Source: Doryteuthis pealeii (lineage: Eukaryota; Mollusca; Cephalopoda; Myopsida; Loliginidae). From it: a stretch of 64,000 nt of DNA. The number at the start of each line of letters is the position of its first letter. Positions within the stretch are counted from its first letter, which is position 1. The notes beneath the pieces were generated by a model that was not told the origin of the DNA, did no database searches, and saw only the letters and a list, made by a program, of their open reading frames with translations. This document shows, piece by piece, positions 44,035-55,399 of this stretch. The position numbers and the translations under genes were made by a program. The stretch is taken from positions 76,189,365 to 76,253,364 of the forward strand of contig CM042150.1 in NCBI GenBank assembly GCA_023376005.1. Reading direction: 5' to 3'.

Positions 44035-44460
44035 ACCAGATATCATTATCCTTATGTCAGTAGTATGGATATCCATAACAATCTCTCACCAACTGTCCCT
44101 ATCATTCATTGCTTTTGGAAGGTCCTTTGTACAGCATCTAGCATTTGCACAGTGCTAATCATACTGGCATGCCCATGTGCTGCTTTCCATAGTAGAATAT
44201 CCCATGAGTTTGTCCTTGCTTCTCCAGCAGTAACCAACAAGTCTTATTAGGCTCACTCAGGTGTTTTGTGTGATAGGGCTAAAGTGGCCGTACAGCTACA
44301 TTTTTGTTGGTTGCTGCAATCACAACTTGTTTAATATCATATGCAGCATTCTTGGGCAGCTACCATCTAGCTTATTCTCCAAGTGTTTCATTAGGGTCCA
44401 AGTAGTGCAGCCATACAGTAGCACTGATACAATTATGACTTGGAAGAATTGTTACTTTGT
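44035..44460 (-). pseudogene. LINE C-terminal relic (RTE-like), minus strand
   Basis: Minus strand repeats the end of the family: TGCTACTGTATGGCTGCAC, then GACCCTAATGAAACACTTGG, TAGATGGTAGCTGCCC, GCTGTACGGCCACTTTAGCC, CTGCTGGAGAAGCAAGGAC and CATGGGCATGCCAGTATG. No intact frame. Confidence 0.75.
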
Positions 44461-44578
44461 CACTGCCAACCAAATATAACCAAGGGAAATTTTTGTTAGT
44501 AGGTAAAATGGACCTATCTTTATTTGTATTAATGACACACAAACACATTTTCACTTTGTGTATCTTCATTCATGTTTG

Positions 44579-44583
<5 letters not shown>

Positions 44584-44632
<49 letters not shown>
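44584..44632. repeat. (TA)n microsatellite
   Basis: About 24 TA units. Confidence 0.95.
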
Positions 44633-44635
<3 letters not shown>

Positions 44636-44783
44636 TAACAATATAACTTTTAAACAAGTTTTATTAAAGACCACAGGTAAAATTTGTTTTAATAGTTTTT
44701 TGATAATTTTCTTCTGTCTTGACATAAGATGACAGATATTGAAAGTTGTATAAAAATTTAATATTTTGCCAACATTGGTCATT

Positions 44784-44839
<56 letters not shown>
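44784..44839. repeat. (CT)n(TA)n compound array
   Basis: CT units passing into TA units, ending at a SINE tail. Confidence 0.95.
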
Positions 44840-44842
<3 letters not shown>

Positions 44843-45063
44843 AGTAAAGTCGTCGGGGCGGCCTAAAGTCAGTATCAGCCAATCAGCGAGGGAGTCTATC
44901 CCCTTTTCACTTGTGCTAGAACAAGGAGATTATTTTTGCGTCTGAGGTGGAACACCACACCTATCATCAGCTCCTTACTTTACCGCACAGATCCCTGTGC
45001 TACTCATACGCTGAGTTGGCGAGGACCGGTATCGAACTAGGAACCTTGTGGTTTCTAGCTGAA
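44840..45063 (-). mobile_element. Family A SINE, head truncated
   Basis: Minus strand from CTAGAAACCACAAGG and B box GTTCGATACCGG to the GACTTTACTTACT tail. The A box is lost, so the copy could not be transcribed from its own promoter. Confidence 0.85.
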
Positions 45064-45069
45064 ATATTA

Positions 45070-45670
45070 AGCCTAAGGGTGAAAATACATTTATTTTAAA
45101 TAACAAATATTTATTTTTCATCATAATCTTCTTTGTTAATATACTTAATTCAATAATGTATATTTCATACTTTATAATAGTTGTTTTATGGTTGAAAACT
45201 TGCTCTATTCAATGATTTTATTGTGCTCCCTGTATCTTTTGTAGTTTCCATAGAAATAAATGCTAGGCATTATTTTCAGATCACCCCTCATAGAATAAAA
45301 CACTGACAAGAAAAACACCTGCAAATATTCAGAAAGGTTAATGTTCCAAAAACTAAAATGAACAACAACAACAAAAATTAAAAAAACAGACCAGAAAGTA
45401 TGTATATGCTTGAAAACTTTACCATCTGTGCTTTGTATGTTTTAAGAAGTCAGTATCCAACTACAAAGAAACTCTAAATAAACTGTTGACTCTATCAATG
45501 TCAGGGCCAACAATTTTACAAATAAAAACATAGGAGTAAGTGGTGATCTCTTGAAGATAAATAATGAGAACATTGTGTGATATATAAGTTCATGTAAGCA
45601 CTTGAAAACCAGATAATTGCATATTTTATTCACAATAAACGATTAACAAAATTCAGTGAACGCATTTTAT
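45070..45670. other. AT-rich DNA, no gene recognised
   Basis: Nothing coding or repetitive recognised. Confidence 0.4.
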
Positions 45671-45673
45671 TTC

Positions 45674-45727
45674 TCTCCCTCTCTCTCTCTCTCTCTCTTG
45701 CTCTGTCTGTCTGTCTGTCTCTCTGTC
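45674..45727. repeat. (CT)n(GTCT)n array
   Basis: CT units followed by GTCT units. Confidence 0.95.
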
Positions 45728-45934
45728 TATGATTCTTTACTTTAAACATTTTGCTATGACACAACATTCCAAAGTACCAAACATTTGCAAGTTTGAAATC
45801 TTAGGAAAAGTAAATTGCAATAAGCTTAAAATAATAAAGCAAAAAAACTTTGATACAAAAAAAAATAAAAAAATAAAAATAAAAACAGTTTTTAACTCCT
45901 ACAAAGCACAAATTAGTTCTAATTCCTAATAAAC

Positions 45935-45939
<5 letters not shown>

Positions 45940-45971
<32 letters not shown>
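45940..45971. repeat. (TA)n microsatellite
   Basis: About 16 TA units upstream of P1 copy 2. Confidence 0.95.
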
Positions 45972-45975
<4 letters not shown>

Positions 45976-46023
45976 AAGTACGCAAACAGTTTGTTTGATA
46001 TGGCTATACCGACAATTTTTGGG

Positions 46024-46285
46024 AGAATATGTGCTTAATTGAAATCATAACTAATTTGAAAATTAATTAGGTGAATATATCTGTTTAAATGTAAAGCATA
46101 AACAAATCAAGAAAAAGTCATTCTCTGTATGTACATTTCTGCTGATGAGGCATTATAGGCTGAAATCTACATACAGAGAATGACTTTTTCTCGATTTGTT
46201 TACGCTTTACATTTAAACAGATATATTCGCCTAATTCATTAATTATCAACTAATTAATTTTCAAATTAGGTATGACTTCAATTAA

Positions 46286-46290
<5 letters not shown>
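46024..46290. mobile_element. Fold-back element P1, copy 2
   Basis: Arms run from AATATGTGCTTAATTGAAAT (46025) and the mirror ACTTCAATTAAGCATAT (46276) through AAATTAATTAG, AACAGATATATTCGCCTAAT-like and CATTCTCTGTATGTA to a central hammerhead-like motif. TA arrays lie on both sides. Homologous to 5410-5607. Confidence 0.75.
46135..46182 (+). ncRNA. Hammerhead ribozyme-like motif with stem I
   Basis: Stem I strand TTCTG, core CTGATGA (46142-46148), stem II closed by GGC/GCT (one G-T wobble), core GAAA (46162-46165), TCTACA as a weakened stem III, TA, then CAGAGAA as the stem I partner. The core is canonical and stem I has four pairs plus a wobble. Stem II has decayed from the GGCCT/AGGCC seen at 5.5 kb. 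Confidence 0.6.

Positions 46291-46331
<41 letters not shown>
46289..46331. repeat. (TA)n microsatellite
   Basis: About 21 TA units after P1 copy 2. An end module TGTCGGATTCACTTCC follows at 46432, then a shorter TA array at 46450. Confidence 0.9.
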
Positions 46332-46333
<2 letters not shown>

Positions 46334-46489
46334 AAACAGATTGAAACATTGCAGCGTTGGCTGAATAAACATCACTCATTTTATGACCTCTATTTTTTTA
46401 ATATTTCACTATATTACATACTGTCGGATTCACTTCCAGTTTTCTCTTCATATATATATATATATATACACACACACATTTATGTCCCC

Positions 46490-47530
46490 ACCCACTTATG
46501 CTGAAATCTGACAAAGCATGTTTATATGGGGACCTTGCAAGAAACAAAATAGTAAAGCTCTGTCTGCATTTCCCTTTGGAGTGACTAAGCCCTCACCCCC
46601 CCCCCTTAGGTGAGGGGGAAGTTGCTACCTGATGGGAAGAACCCCTGAAGATGAGCTTATTTTTTACATCACTCAGTACTCATATTAATAAACAGTATAC
46701 CAGAAGTTTTTTTAAAGTGTTCTATAAAAATGCATAAGCATCCCTTTTCACATTTGATATATAAGCAAAGATGTACCCACACATTTGTCCATCACTACCA
46801 AGCTCACTTCCATCCATCTGCAGTGTCCCTGAGTAAGATCATAGAATGGTTTATTCAAAACACTTTGATATTAAAAAATATTTAACTGGTTCCTTTTTTT
46901 TATTTAAAAAAAATCTTTCACAAAATTATCTTCAGATGATGACCTAACATTGAAAATAATTGAGAATAGATAGAATTTACATAATTCAGAAGTTTTTGCC
47001 AATTATAACAAATTCATTAGATATATTTATAATGATTTTCTGGAACCTGTGTCTTTCGTGGTATCTCAAATATATTTTAATTCAAAGACAAGTGTGAGAT
47101 TCAGGTACTTTCAAAAATGCATCCTAGTTTAAAATTCATTTTCTATAAAGAGGAATATTCATGGTCATTTGATTTCCGATGCAACAATTTTCTCATAATA
47201 GAACTTCTATGACAAATAAAAAGAAAAAGAAAGACAACACAATAACAAGTCATAATCTCTATACAAATATTGTATAAGAAATGTCATTATAGATGCAAAG
47301 CTGTTTTTGACTGCCTTATAACCATAAGCAATATGCATTTTTAGGAAGAAAGAGAAAAATCTATATACATATTTTCCAGTTTTATGGCACTTGGCAATTT
47401 AAAGCAGAATTTATTTTAAAATACAGGGATGTAAGAAAATCTATAACATTCTTGTGATTCTAGATTATATCATATCTTATATATTTAATTAGAATTTATA
47501 AATTCTTATATATAATTGGAATGCAAAGTG
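46490..47530. other. No gene recognised
   Basis: Contains a C homopolymer at about 46597-46606. Otherwise AT-rich DNA with no motif I know. Confidence 0.4.
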
Positions 47531-47538
47531 TATCCATT

Positions 47539-47588
<50 letters not shown>
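47539..47588. repeat. (CA)n(TA)n compound array
   Basis: CA units passing into TA units, directly before a palindrome. Confidence 0.95.
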
Positions 47589-47592
<4 letters not shown>

Positions 47593-47619
47593 GTCTGTTA
47601 AAAAAATGATATACGTCAA

Positions 47620-47921
47620 AAATTTATATTTTTGAAGCTGACACTATAGCATTTCGGTTTTATTTAAACCCTCAACAGGGCTATTAATCATTAATCACAT
47701 AAAAGGAAAAACTGTGGACAAGTAAAAGCTTTTAAGCCTTTGTTTATGATGTTTGTTGATACTTATTTGAGTATGGACAAAGGCCTTTAAACATCATAAA
47801 CAAAGGCTTAAAAGCTTTTACTTCCACAGTTTTCCTTTTATATGATTAATGATTAATAACCCTGTTGAGGGTTTAAATAAAACCGAAATGCTATAGAGTC
47901 AGCTTCAAAAATGTAAATTTT
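47620..47921. mobile_element. Long palindrome, about 300 bp
   Basis: Arms from AATTTATATTTTTGAAGCTGA to the mirror TCAGCTTCAAAAATGTAAATT meet near 47770. Both carry CCCTGTTGAGGGTTT, AAATAAAACC, GAAATGCTATAG (minus on the left, plus on the right). This resembles a hammerhead core with position 6 changed from A to T (CTGTTGA) plus an extra base, so cleavage is unlikely. An end module TGTTGGATTTATATCC lies at 47965. Confidence 0.65.
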
Positions 47922-48179
47922 CAATAAATTTCATGTTTTTTCACAAACTTTTTATATATTTACACTGTTGGATTTATATCCATTTCTTTCTTTATTTATA
48001 TATTCTTTTGAGCCTTTGTTGATACTTATTTGAGTATCTGGGTATGCTATGTCTTCAGAGCATTTTCATTGCTTCTTTTATAGAATATTTTTTTTAAATT
48101 TCTACAAAATCTTTTTCCTCATCGATGATCTATATAATGAAGTGATGATATCTCAACTAATCTGTGCCATTTTTTATAT

Positions 48180-48460
48180 TTATTGTTCAGCAGTTTTTGG
48201 TGAAACACAGGATTATGCAAGTGCAGCATCTCCCATATTCACCAGACATAGCTCTGTGCAACTTTCTCTTGTTTCTTATCTTGGAAATGAATTTTTGTTC
48301 TAAGGTTTGAGGATGTGGAGGACTTTTAAAGAAATATGATGGCACTTTTTTACATCATATTAAAAGAGAACTTTCTGAGTTACTTTGACCAATAAAAAAA
48401 CTCACTGGAATGAATTTATTGAATGTGAGGAGGAATATCTTGAAGAAAAGTAATATTTCA
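48180..48460 (+). pseudogene. Mariner-like transposase C-terminal fragment
   Basis: From 48200 a frame reads VKHRIMQVQHLPYSPDIAL then CNFL. That is the H-x-PYSPDLAxCDFFLF block around the last catalytic Asp of mariner transposases. Downstream pieces KKYDGTFLHHIKRE and SFMDN continue in other frames. A sister fragment lies at 54.9 kb. Confidence 0.65.
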
Positions 48461-48469
48461 TTCATGGAT

Positions 48470-49640
48470 AATTTCTGTCTTGGTAACTGCAGCTTCAATC
48501 TCAATACTTTTTGAACACATCTCGCATAGAGAGCAACACTTTGATTCTTGGTATAATGTAGAGATGTTATGCTGATCCTTGGCAGAGGGATTGGAGTGGC
48601 AATTTGATACTTTAGATACAAATTATGTAACATTAATGAAAATAAAATACACAAACATCTAGGGATTTGTTTTGTCTTAAGTGATAGAAAAGGACACAAA
48701 GAGTGATAGTGGCTGCTTTGTTGACTGGGAGAGAGACACCAGTCTTCAAAGAGTGTTAATTATCATGGTTGGTGATATTGATGATAGCTGATGATAATGC
48801 AGTAGCTGGGGATGTAAAAGGCTATAGAAAGATAGTTTAAATATTTTGGGATACAGTCATTTGTTAAGGTAGAGAGTCAAAGTTTTTTTGGCTTTCAAGT
48901 TTATTTTAAGGTGAATTGCTTTGTCCTTGTTGTATTTGGTCCTCTTGGTGCAAGTTCTAAGTTTTCTTTCTGGATGACTGGCCATACAGGTCTGTTCACA
49001 GTTCACAGTTGACTGCTTTGATAGATCCCAGGAACGGACTCCTTTGCAAATGTTTTGACTTGCTTTTATGTATTTCATTGATCAGAATGCATGCACCCAT
49101 GTCTACTTCAAGTCGGAATGCAGGGGGCTTTGAAAATTCCAAATGTAAAGATGGCTCACTCGCTGGCAACTCATTCTGGCAGATCAAATAAACAAACTAA
49201 TTGATCCTAAATTACTAAAGATTATAGGGCCACCTGCCCTTGACAAGTGGGGTGTAAAATAATTAAAAACTGTCAGGTTTTCCAACCAATCATCAAAGAC
49301 AACATCAGTCAAGCCCTTAGAAATTCCACCTGCATATATCAAATATCTCCACTTTCCTTACCAATACCACAAAAATGCACATATACTACACTAACTCAGC
49401 AGAAGACTACGGAGGACACTTTGAGTTTTGTCAGAGTGCACATATGCTAGAAAGACCCAAAGGGCAGAGGTTTAGTTAGAAATCACTTTAATTCTAGACT
49501 GAGGACACAGGTAGAGTGAATCAATGTAGTAGTGTCTATATATAGGTAACTAATTCCATCATTTTTTATACTAAATTAGTAATATTGTATGAAATGTTAT
49601 TTTTACAGGATTGTTTTAATATTTTCTCAAAACAAGTGGA
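48470..49640. other. No gene recognised
   Basis: Somewhat less AT-rich around 48950-49300, but the frames there are short and match nothing I know. Confidence 0.4.
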
Positions 49641-49660
49641 TGTCAAATAAATTTGTAACC

Positions 49661-49900
49661 ATTTAGCTCAGTCGGTAGAGTGTCCGGCTAGGAATCTCAA
49701 GGTTCTTGGTTCGATACTGGCCCCGCCAACTCAGTGTATGAGTAGCACAGGGATCTATGCGGTAAAGTAAGGAGCTGATGCTGGCGCTCCACCTCAGATG
49801 CTCAAATAATCTCCTTGGTCTAGCGCTAGTGAAAAGGGGATAGACTCCCTCGCTGTCTGGCTGATACCGACATTAGGCCGCCCCGACAAATTTACTTTAC
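49661..49900 (+). mobile_element. Family A SINE
   Basis: Starts at TTTAGCTCAGTCGG (A box), B box GTTCGATACTGG, GTATGAGTAGCACAGGG, AATCTCCTTGGTCTAGCG, tail GACAAATTTACTTTACTT followed by a TA array. Confidence 0.85.
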
Positions 49901-50217
49901 TTATATATATATATATATATATATATAAAGAATATTTTATTTGGAGTACTCAAGTTTTTGCTTTTATAATGTATACTGCATTGTCAGAATTGTTCTCAGT
50001 GCTAAGAAAGAAATACTTAGACTGAAATTATTAACTAAATAGCACAATTTATTTCCGTCTAAGATAATTTCAACTAAAAACAGAAAAAATAGCCTATTTT
50101 ACTATATATCACACAGAATAAATGCAAAATTAATTTTTAAAAAGTGGCCAAGAGTTTGTGAAATTTAACAATTGCAGAAATACTGAGAGCCATATATATA
50201 TATATATATATATATAT

Positions 50218-50371
50218 GAGGTAAAATAAGGAATGAAAAAACAAAACTCAGACAAAAATGTGTAGTATGTTCACTGGAGCATTGACCTCAGCTTCTTCTG
50301 CTTTAATCCTCCAGCGAAACATACTACACATTTTTGTCTGAGTTTTGTTCTTTCATTCCTTATTTTACCTC
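50218..50371. mobile_element. Palindrome with 50-bp arms
   Basis: Arms GAGGTAAAATAAGGAATGAA through ATGTGTAGTATGTT and their mirror enclose about 45 bp with CTGGAG/CTCCAG. A GCGAAAC follows the inner stem as in hammerheads, but no CTGANGA precedes it. The end module TGTCGGATTTATTCC lies at 50376, and TA arrays lie on both sides. Confidence 0.7.
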
Positions 50372-50402
50372 ATTCTGTCGGATTTATTCCACCTCCCTTT
50401 TC

Positions 50403-50404
<2 letters not shown>

Positions 50405-50487
<83 letters not shown>
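50405..50487. repeat. (TA)n microsatellite, longest in window
   Basis: About 40 TA units with a break near 50486. Confidence 0.95.
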
Positions 50488-50491
<4 letters not shown>

Positions 50492-50613
50492 CATGAAAAA
50501 TTATTAAAAAAATGACCAAGAGTTTCTGGGATTTAACAATTACAGAAATATTGAAGAGGCATATATATACGAGAAGAACATTCTTTATATTATGGAATAA
50601 ACAGACAAATGAT

Positions 50614-50615
<2 letters not shown>

Positions 50616-50661
<46 letters not shown>
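50616..50661. repeat. (TA)n microsatellite
   Basis: About 22 TA units. Confidence 0.95.
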
Positions 50662-50665
<4 letters not shown>

Positions 50666-51384
50666 GTGGTGACTGGCACATCTCCAGGCTGATTTGTATG
50701 AGAACCAAAATTGTTTTGGTAATTAAAGCAAGTAAAAGAAATTTGCTGGGTGCAGTAGAAGTGCCAACAGCTTGCTAACCGAGAAAAATGGTGGCTGATA
50801 TTTTAATTCATCATGCAGATGTAGCACTGACTCAGTTATTGTTATTGGTGCTGTTGGTGGTTGTGTGTGTGTGTATGTGCATACATGTGCTTGTCCATAA
50901 TGTTTGAGTTTTATATATAACCCACATGCATCTATATCACCAGAAAAATGGGAAATTTCCATAGTATTTTAGAAGAAGCCATCTCTCAGGAATTACTGCT
51001 TAAAAATAGCTAACCCACATAGTTTTGAGAAAGTATGTGTGTATATTTATATATAAAACACACACACACACACATATATATATATATGTAATACATGCTT
51101 CTGTGTACTTATTTGTATATATACAGTATCTGCAAAAAAATCACAGCTTATTTTTGGAAAGTTAGAACTTGAATAAATATAGTTGGAAAAAGTTTTCTAT
51201 TGAAAATGTTTTCCTCCATAGTATATATATATATATATACTAAAATAGAGCCTTGCAGAAATGATAGATCTATTTAAGAATGCTTTTGCAACAGAGTATT
51301 ACACCATGATATTTCTGAGGAACAGTTAGTAGTATATGTTCCTTTGTGAAAAGTTACACGGAAAAATATAGGATAAACTGCATT

Positions 51385-51385
<1 letters not shown>

Positions 51386-51433
<48 letters not shown>
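51386..51433. repeat. (CA)n(TA)n compound array
   Basis: CA units passing into TA units. Confidence 0.95.
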
Positions 51434-51439
51434 GCATAC

Positions 51440-52180
51440 TACTTGCTGTCCATCGTATCCGATGATGACACCACACAAATCATTTTCCTCCAATAAAAAA
51501 GGATGGAGGTCTACCATAAGAGAAATATGGTAGGGACAATCATGTAGGTGCTAGGGTTTGATGTGACCAGCCAATTGATTGGACAGGCCTCTCTGACTGC
51601 TCGTCTAGCCCAAGTAATGGTCAAAGGGGGAGTGTTGCATGCATGGACTGCTCAGCAACTAGGATTCTATCCATAAGCATCACGGGTCACCACCCAAATG
51701 CTACAGGTGACCCGATTGGAAGGAGGACTTACTCTTCATCTGAGATGCAGTCGGTGTATTGTACAGCCCAAGCTGTAGACATATGTTTAATACTTAGCTA
51801 CTTTTAATTGATACTTTTTTAAGGGTAAAAAACAAAATAAATTAATCAAATATTTTTATCACTTTAATGTAACAAGCAATTAAGAAAAACAAGCAATTAA
51901 GAACAAAATTTACGTTTTTGTCATATGTACAAAAAATTATGTTTTAAAACACAAGTTTAGGATTAAATTTAAAAAAATAATATTTTAGATGTAAACAAAA
52001 AAGCATTTCTTAAAAAAACAAACATAGTAATGTACAAATTCTCAGTGATTTTTTTAATATTTGATATTATTCTCTTACTTCTGTTTTCTCCCTTTCTCAC
52101 TTACCCCCTGGTGTTTCTAAAAATGTCTTTAGTCCTGTCATGGACAGGGTAATTTTGCTAATATATATACATATATATAT
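51440..52180. other. No gene recognised
   Basis: A GC-richer stretch at 51440-51780 (GGTCACCACCCAAATGC and GGTGACCCGATTGGAAG) looks like a decayed repeat of unknown family; the rest is AT-rich. Confidence 0.4.
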
Positions 52181-52195
52181 ATATAAACTGCATAA

Positions 52196-52433
52196 GTAAG
52201 TAAAAACATCAGGGTGGCTTAAAGTCGGTATCAGCCAGACAGCGAGGGAGTCTATCCCCTTTTCACTTGGGCTAGACCAAGGAGATTGTTTTGGCATCTG
52301 AGGTGGAGCGACACACCTACCGACAACTCCTTACTTTACTGCACTGATCCCTGTGCTACCCATACACTGAGTTGGCGAGGGCCAATATTGAACTAGAAAC
52401 CTTGTGGTTCCTAGCTGAATGCTCTACCGACTG
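52196..52433 (-). mobile_element. Family A SINE with 8-bp target duplication
   Basis: CTGCATAA flanks the copy at 52188-52195 and 52434-52441. On the minus strand it starts inside the A box (CAGTCGGTAGAGC), so the insertion was already 5'-truncated. It then runs to the ACTTACTT-type tail next to the left duplication. Confidence 0.9.
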
Positions 52434-52608
52434 CTGCATAAACTTGATAAAAACTCCTAAACATTACAGGAAGTGAATTATATAAAAAAATTCAGTAAAT
52501 TCAAGAATTTTCTCAATAGATCGCTGAATGCATTTTTACTATTAACATAATGAGCAATGGTAATGTGGTCACTATTCCTCAATATATTATAATTAAAGCA
52601 TTATATAT

Positions 52609-52979
52609 CATCATCATCATTGTGACGCGCAGTTTGCACGGATATCCATGACGATCTCTCACCAGCCTTCCCTATCATTCAGCGACTCTGGCTGCTTGTC
52701 CGCAACATAGTTGGTCAATGTAGGTTCTGGCTGGCCGGCCCACATTAGTGTGCCTATGTGCTGGCTTCCACAGTAGTTCGTCACTTACGAGCTCATCCCT
52801 GCTTCTCCAGCAGTGTCCCACAAGCCTAGCCCGTCTTACTCATATGGTTTGTGAGATGGAGGGCAGGTGGCCATACAGTTGCTTCTTTGTGGGGTGCTGC
52901 TTCCACGACTTATTCAGGACCGCTCGCAGCATTCTTGTGCAGCTCCCATCTAGCTTATTCTCGAGGTGCTTCATTAGAG
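52609..52979 (-). pseudogene. LINE 3' end (RTE-like) with 11-bp target duplication
   Basis: GCATTATATAT lies at 52598-52608 and 52980-52990. The minus strand carries the family's end: CTAATGAAGCACCTCGAG, TAGATGGGAGCTGC, CAACTGTATGGCCACC, CTGCTGGAGAAGCAGGGAT, and a (GAT)n tail at its 3' side. A 5'-truncated insertion of about 370 bp, the least decayed LINE end here. Confidence 0.85.
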
Positions 52980-53071
52980 GCATTATATATAAAGTATGTA
53001 TAAAGAGGAGGATAAACATTTTTTAGTAAGTTCATAAAGTACTTAACTTCATAAAATATGCCACTTGAACT

Positions 53072-53310
53072 ATATTGTTGTGGATAAGCATCACCAGATA
53101 ATCAAGATTTACATTTTTCCATTTTATCAATTTGGATGGTCTCATTTTTAACCAGATAGTGTAGCCAGATGATAATTTTGTGTTATCTTTATATATCTTG
53201 TGTTATATGTTGTGGATAAGCAGCACTAGATAATCAAGATTTACATTTTTGCTTTTCATCAATTTGAACAGTCTCATTTTTAACCAAATGGTGTAACAAG
53301 ATGAAAATGG
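53072..53310. repeat. Tandem duplication, about 135-bp spacing
   Basis: GTTGTGGATAAGCA-CAC-AGATAATCAAG, then CATCAATTTG-A-GGTCTCATTTTTAACCA occurs at about 53080 and 53213. Confidence 0.75.
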
Positions 53311-53319
53311 TCAGAAGAT

Positions 53320-53670
53320 TAAGAAATATTAATTGATTTAATTTAATTTTTAATTTTGTGTTAGGTATCTTTAATTGTACCTGCAAAATCATAACTCAAT
53401 TTCCTCATATATCAAATTGATTTTCACAAATAAACTGAAACACCATTAATCTGTTCCAGCCACCAATAAAAATACACTGATTATTTTGTTAGTTTTTTTA
53501 AATAAGAAAAAATCGCACTGCACTGTATAAAAACATGATAAAATTGAATTGGCATTATAAATTTGGAAACTTAAATATTTTTAGTGAACTTATTAATATA
53601 AGCATATCTAAAGCTTGCTTGTACCTCAAATTTTAGTTCATAACCTAAAGTAAAAAATAAAGAACATAAG
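53320..53670. other. AT-rich DNA, no gene recognised
   Basis: Nothing recognised. Confidence 0.4.
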
Positions 53671-53676
53671 TTGGAG

Positions 53677-53678
<2 letters not shown>

Positions 53679-53730
<52 letters not shown>
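53679..53730. repeat. (TA)n microsatellite
   Basis: About 26 TA units. Confidence 0.95.
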
Positions 53731-53737
<7 letters not shown>

Positions 53738-54232
53738 AGTGATGTCTCTGCTTTAATATATATTGCTAGGTAAGGATATGGAAATAAACGTTCCAGGAAA
53801 TTGATTCATTCTCACGAATATATTTTAATGCCTGGTTGTTACCAATTGAGTATCTGCATAAATCCATGCATTTTTATGGGAACCCACTTTTATTTATTTA
53901 TTTTATTTATTTTTATCTTTCTTTTTTTTGTGGAGGACATGTTTAAAATAGAAGCATAACTTGTTCCATAACCCCAGGGGGAAAAAATTGACTTTAAAAA
54001 ATTCACTTAAAAAAAAGTTGCAAATAATTTTTTTCTATTAGACCATCACTTGTGCAGACATTGATTATAATGCACACATGTGCTCCCATATTTTTTGCCC
54101 CTGCATACACACAAACGAGAGAATAAATAAATTCACATGGTGTGATCAAAATGTACGGAGATTAAAGATTTTTATTTTAGAACTTAAAGTTTGAATGAAA
54201 ATGTGTGTACAGTTCAGCAATTTATATAAGAC

Positions 54233-54235
<3 letters not shown>

Positions 54236-54266
<31 letters not shown>

Positions 54267-54540
54267 ATATATATAATGGAAAGAAAAAAATCAAGTAAAA
54301 GGAGATTATGGATAAAATAAGTGGGCGTAGAAGAAAAAGAAAGCTAGAGAAGAGAAAAGGTAAAGAAAGTAAGCAATAGAAAAAAGAAAGAAAGGCAATA
54401 AAAAAAATTAAGGAAAGTAAAGAGAATCTTTTAGAAAGGTGAAAGAAAGAAAGAAAAGTGATAGAAAGAAATAAAGAATGGAAGAAAAAAGAAAGGAAGC
54501 AATAGAAGAGAGAAAGAAAATAAGCAATAGAAGAAATATA
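54236..54540. repeat. (TA)n arrays and GAAA-rich tract
   Basis: TA arrays at 54236-54276, then purine-rich DNA with an AGAAAGAAAG(C/T)AATAGAAGA unit repeated several times. Confidence 0.85.
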
Positions 54541-54548
54541 TATATATA

Positions 54549-54838
54549 TTTACCAACTCCTCCGCATGAGCAGGATGTGACACAAGGTCAATTTCTTAAG
54601 TGGAGTTCAGCAGGTTTGAATTCAGAGTTTTCCTTCTCCTAGACCGGTTGCCTAACCAAGGTTAAAGAGCCTAGTCTGCCCTACTATTTATCCATAGCTG
54701 GAGGGAGAGTAGAATTCATACCTTTCCTAAGGGTATTAGCGCAAAGTAAATTGCAATTACCACATCCAGGATTTGAACTCGGGGCGACAAGTCTATTTCC
54801 CATGACTTTAACCATTATACCACGTGCTTCCTACATGT
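54549..54838 (-). mobile_element. Family B SINE, near consensus
   Basis: AGAAATATATATA at 54532-54544 and 54839-54851 is a likely 13-bp target duplication, though TA content makes it less certain. Minus strand: GTGGTATAATGGTTAAAG, GAGTTCAAATCCTGG, TAAATAGTAGGGCAGACTAGG, CAAACCTGCTGAACTCC, CTTGTGTCACATCCTGCTC. Confidence 0.85.
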
Positions 54839-54914
54839 AGAAATATATATAGACTACGAAACAACTCAGTTCGAATAAGAAAAAAATGATGAAGCCTGTC
54901 TTGATTATTTTCCG

Positions 54915-55120
54915 ATGTTTTTGGAAAAACACAAGTGTATGCAAGTGCAGCATCTTCCATACTCATCAGATTTATCTCTATATAACTTTTTCTTCTTTCA
55001 TAAACTGAAAATTCATCTCCAAGATTTAAGGATGTGGAAAAGTTGCAAAGAAATATGGTGGCATATCTTCATATCATATCAAAAGTTGACTTTTCAAATT
55101 CACCTTGATTCTTAACCAAT
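54915..55120 (+). pseudogene. Mariner-like transposase C-terminal fragment
   Basis: A 66-codon frame starts FLEKHKCMQVQHLPYSSDLS then LYNFFFFHKLKIH, the same block as at 48.2 kb (PYSPD with P to S). No catalytic domain upstream. The open frame is only the surviving end of a dead transposase. Confidence 0.7.
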
Positions 55121-55319
55121 TATTTTAACTTTAAAATAATCTTGTGTATATACATTTATATTGTGTTAATTGTAACAGTAATCCATGATTATATTGGTGC
55201 TTCTATTTAGGAAAAACATCAGTAACCAAGTGCTGTTGAATTCATGTCCACATTACCCAAACTTAGATATACATTTACACTATTCACTTATAAATATAGC
55301 ATACTATATTAACAATATT

Positions 55320-55335
55320 AATAATATATATATAT

Positions 55336-55367
<32 letters not shown>

Positions 55368-55368
55368 A
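55320..55368. repeat. (TA)n microsatellite
   Basis: Two TA arrays with a short break. Confidence 0.95.
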
Positions 55369-55399
55369 TATTGAGCCTGGACATTAGTAGGTCTATTTC

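Noticed and set aside
50218..50371. Hammerhead ribozyme in the 50.3-kb palindrome
   Set aside because: GCGAAAC follows a CTGGAG/CTCCAG stem, but no CTGANGA core precedes it.
50370..50708. Tyr-Ile repeat proteins across (TA)n arrays (also 4.4, 11.2, 13.0, 44.5 kb)
   Set aside because: TA arrays are open in several frames on both strands; no gene context.
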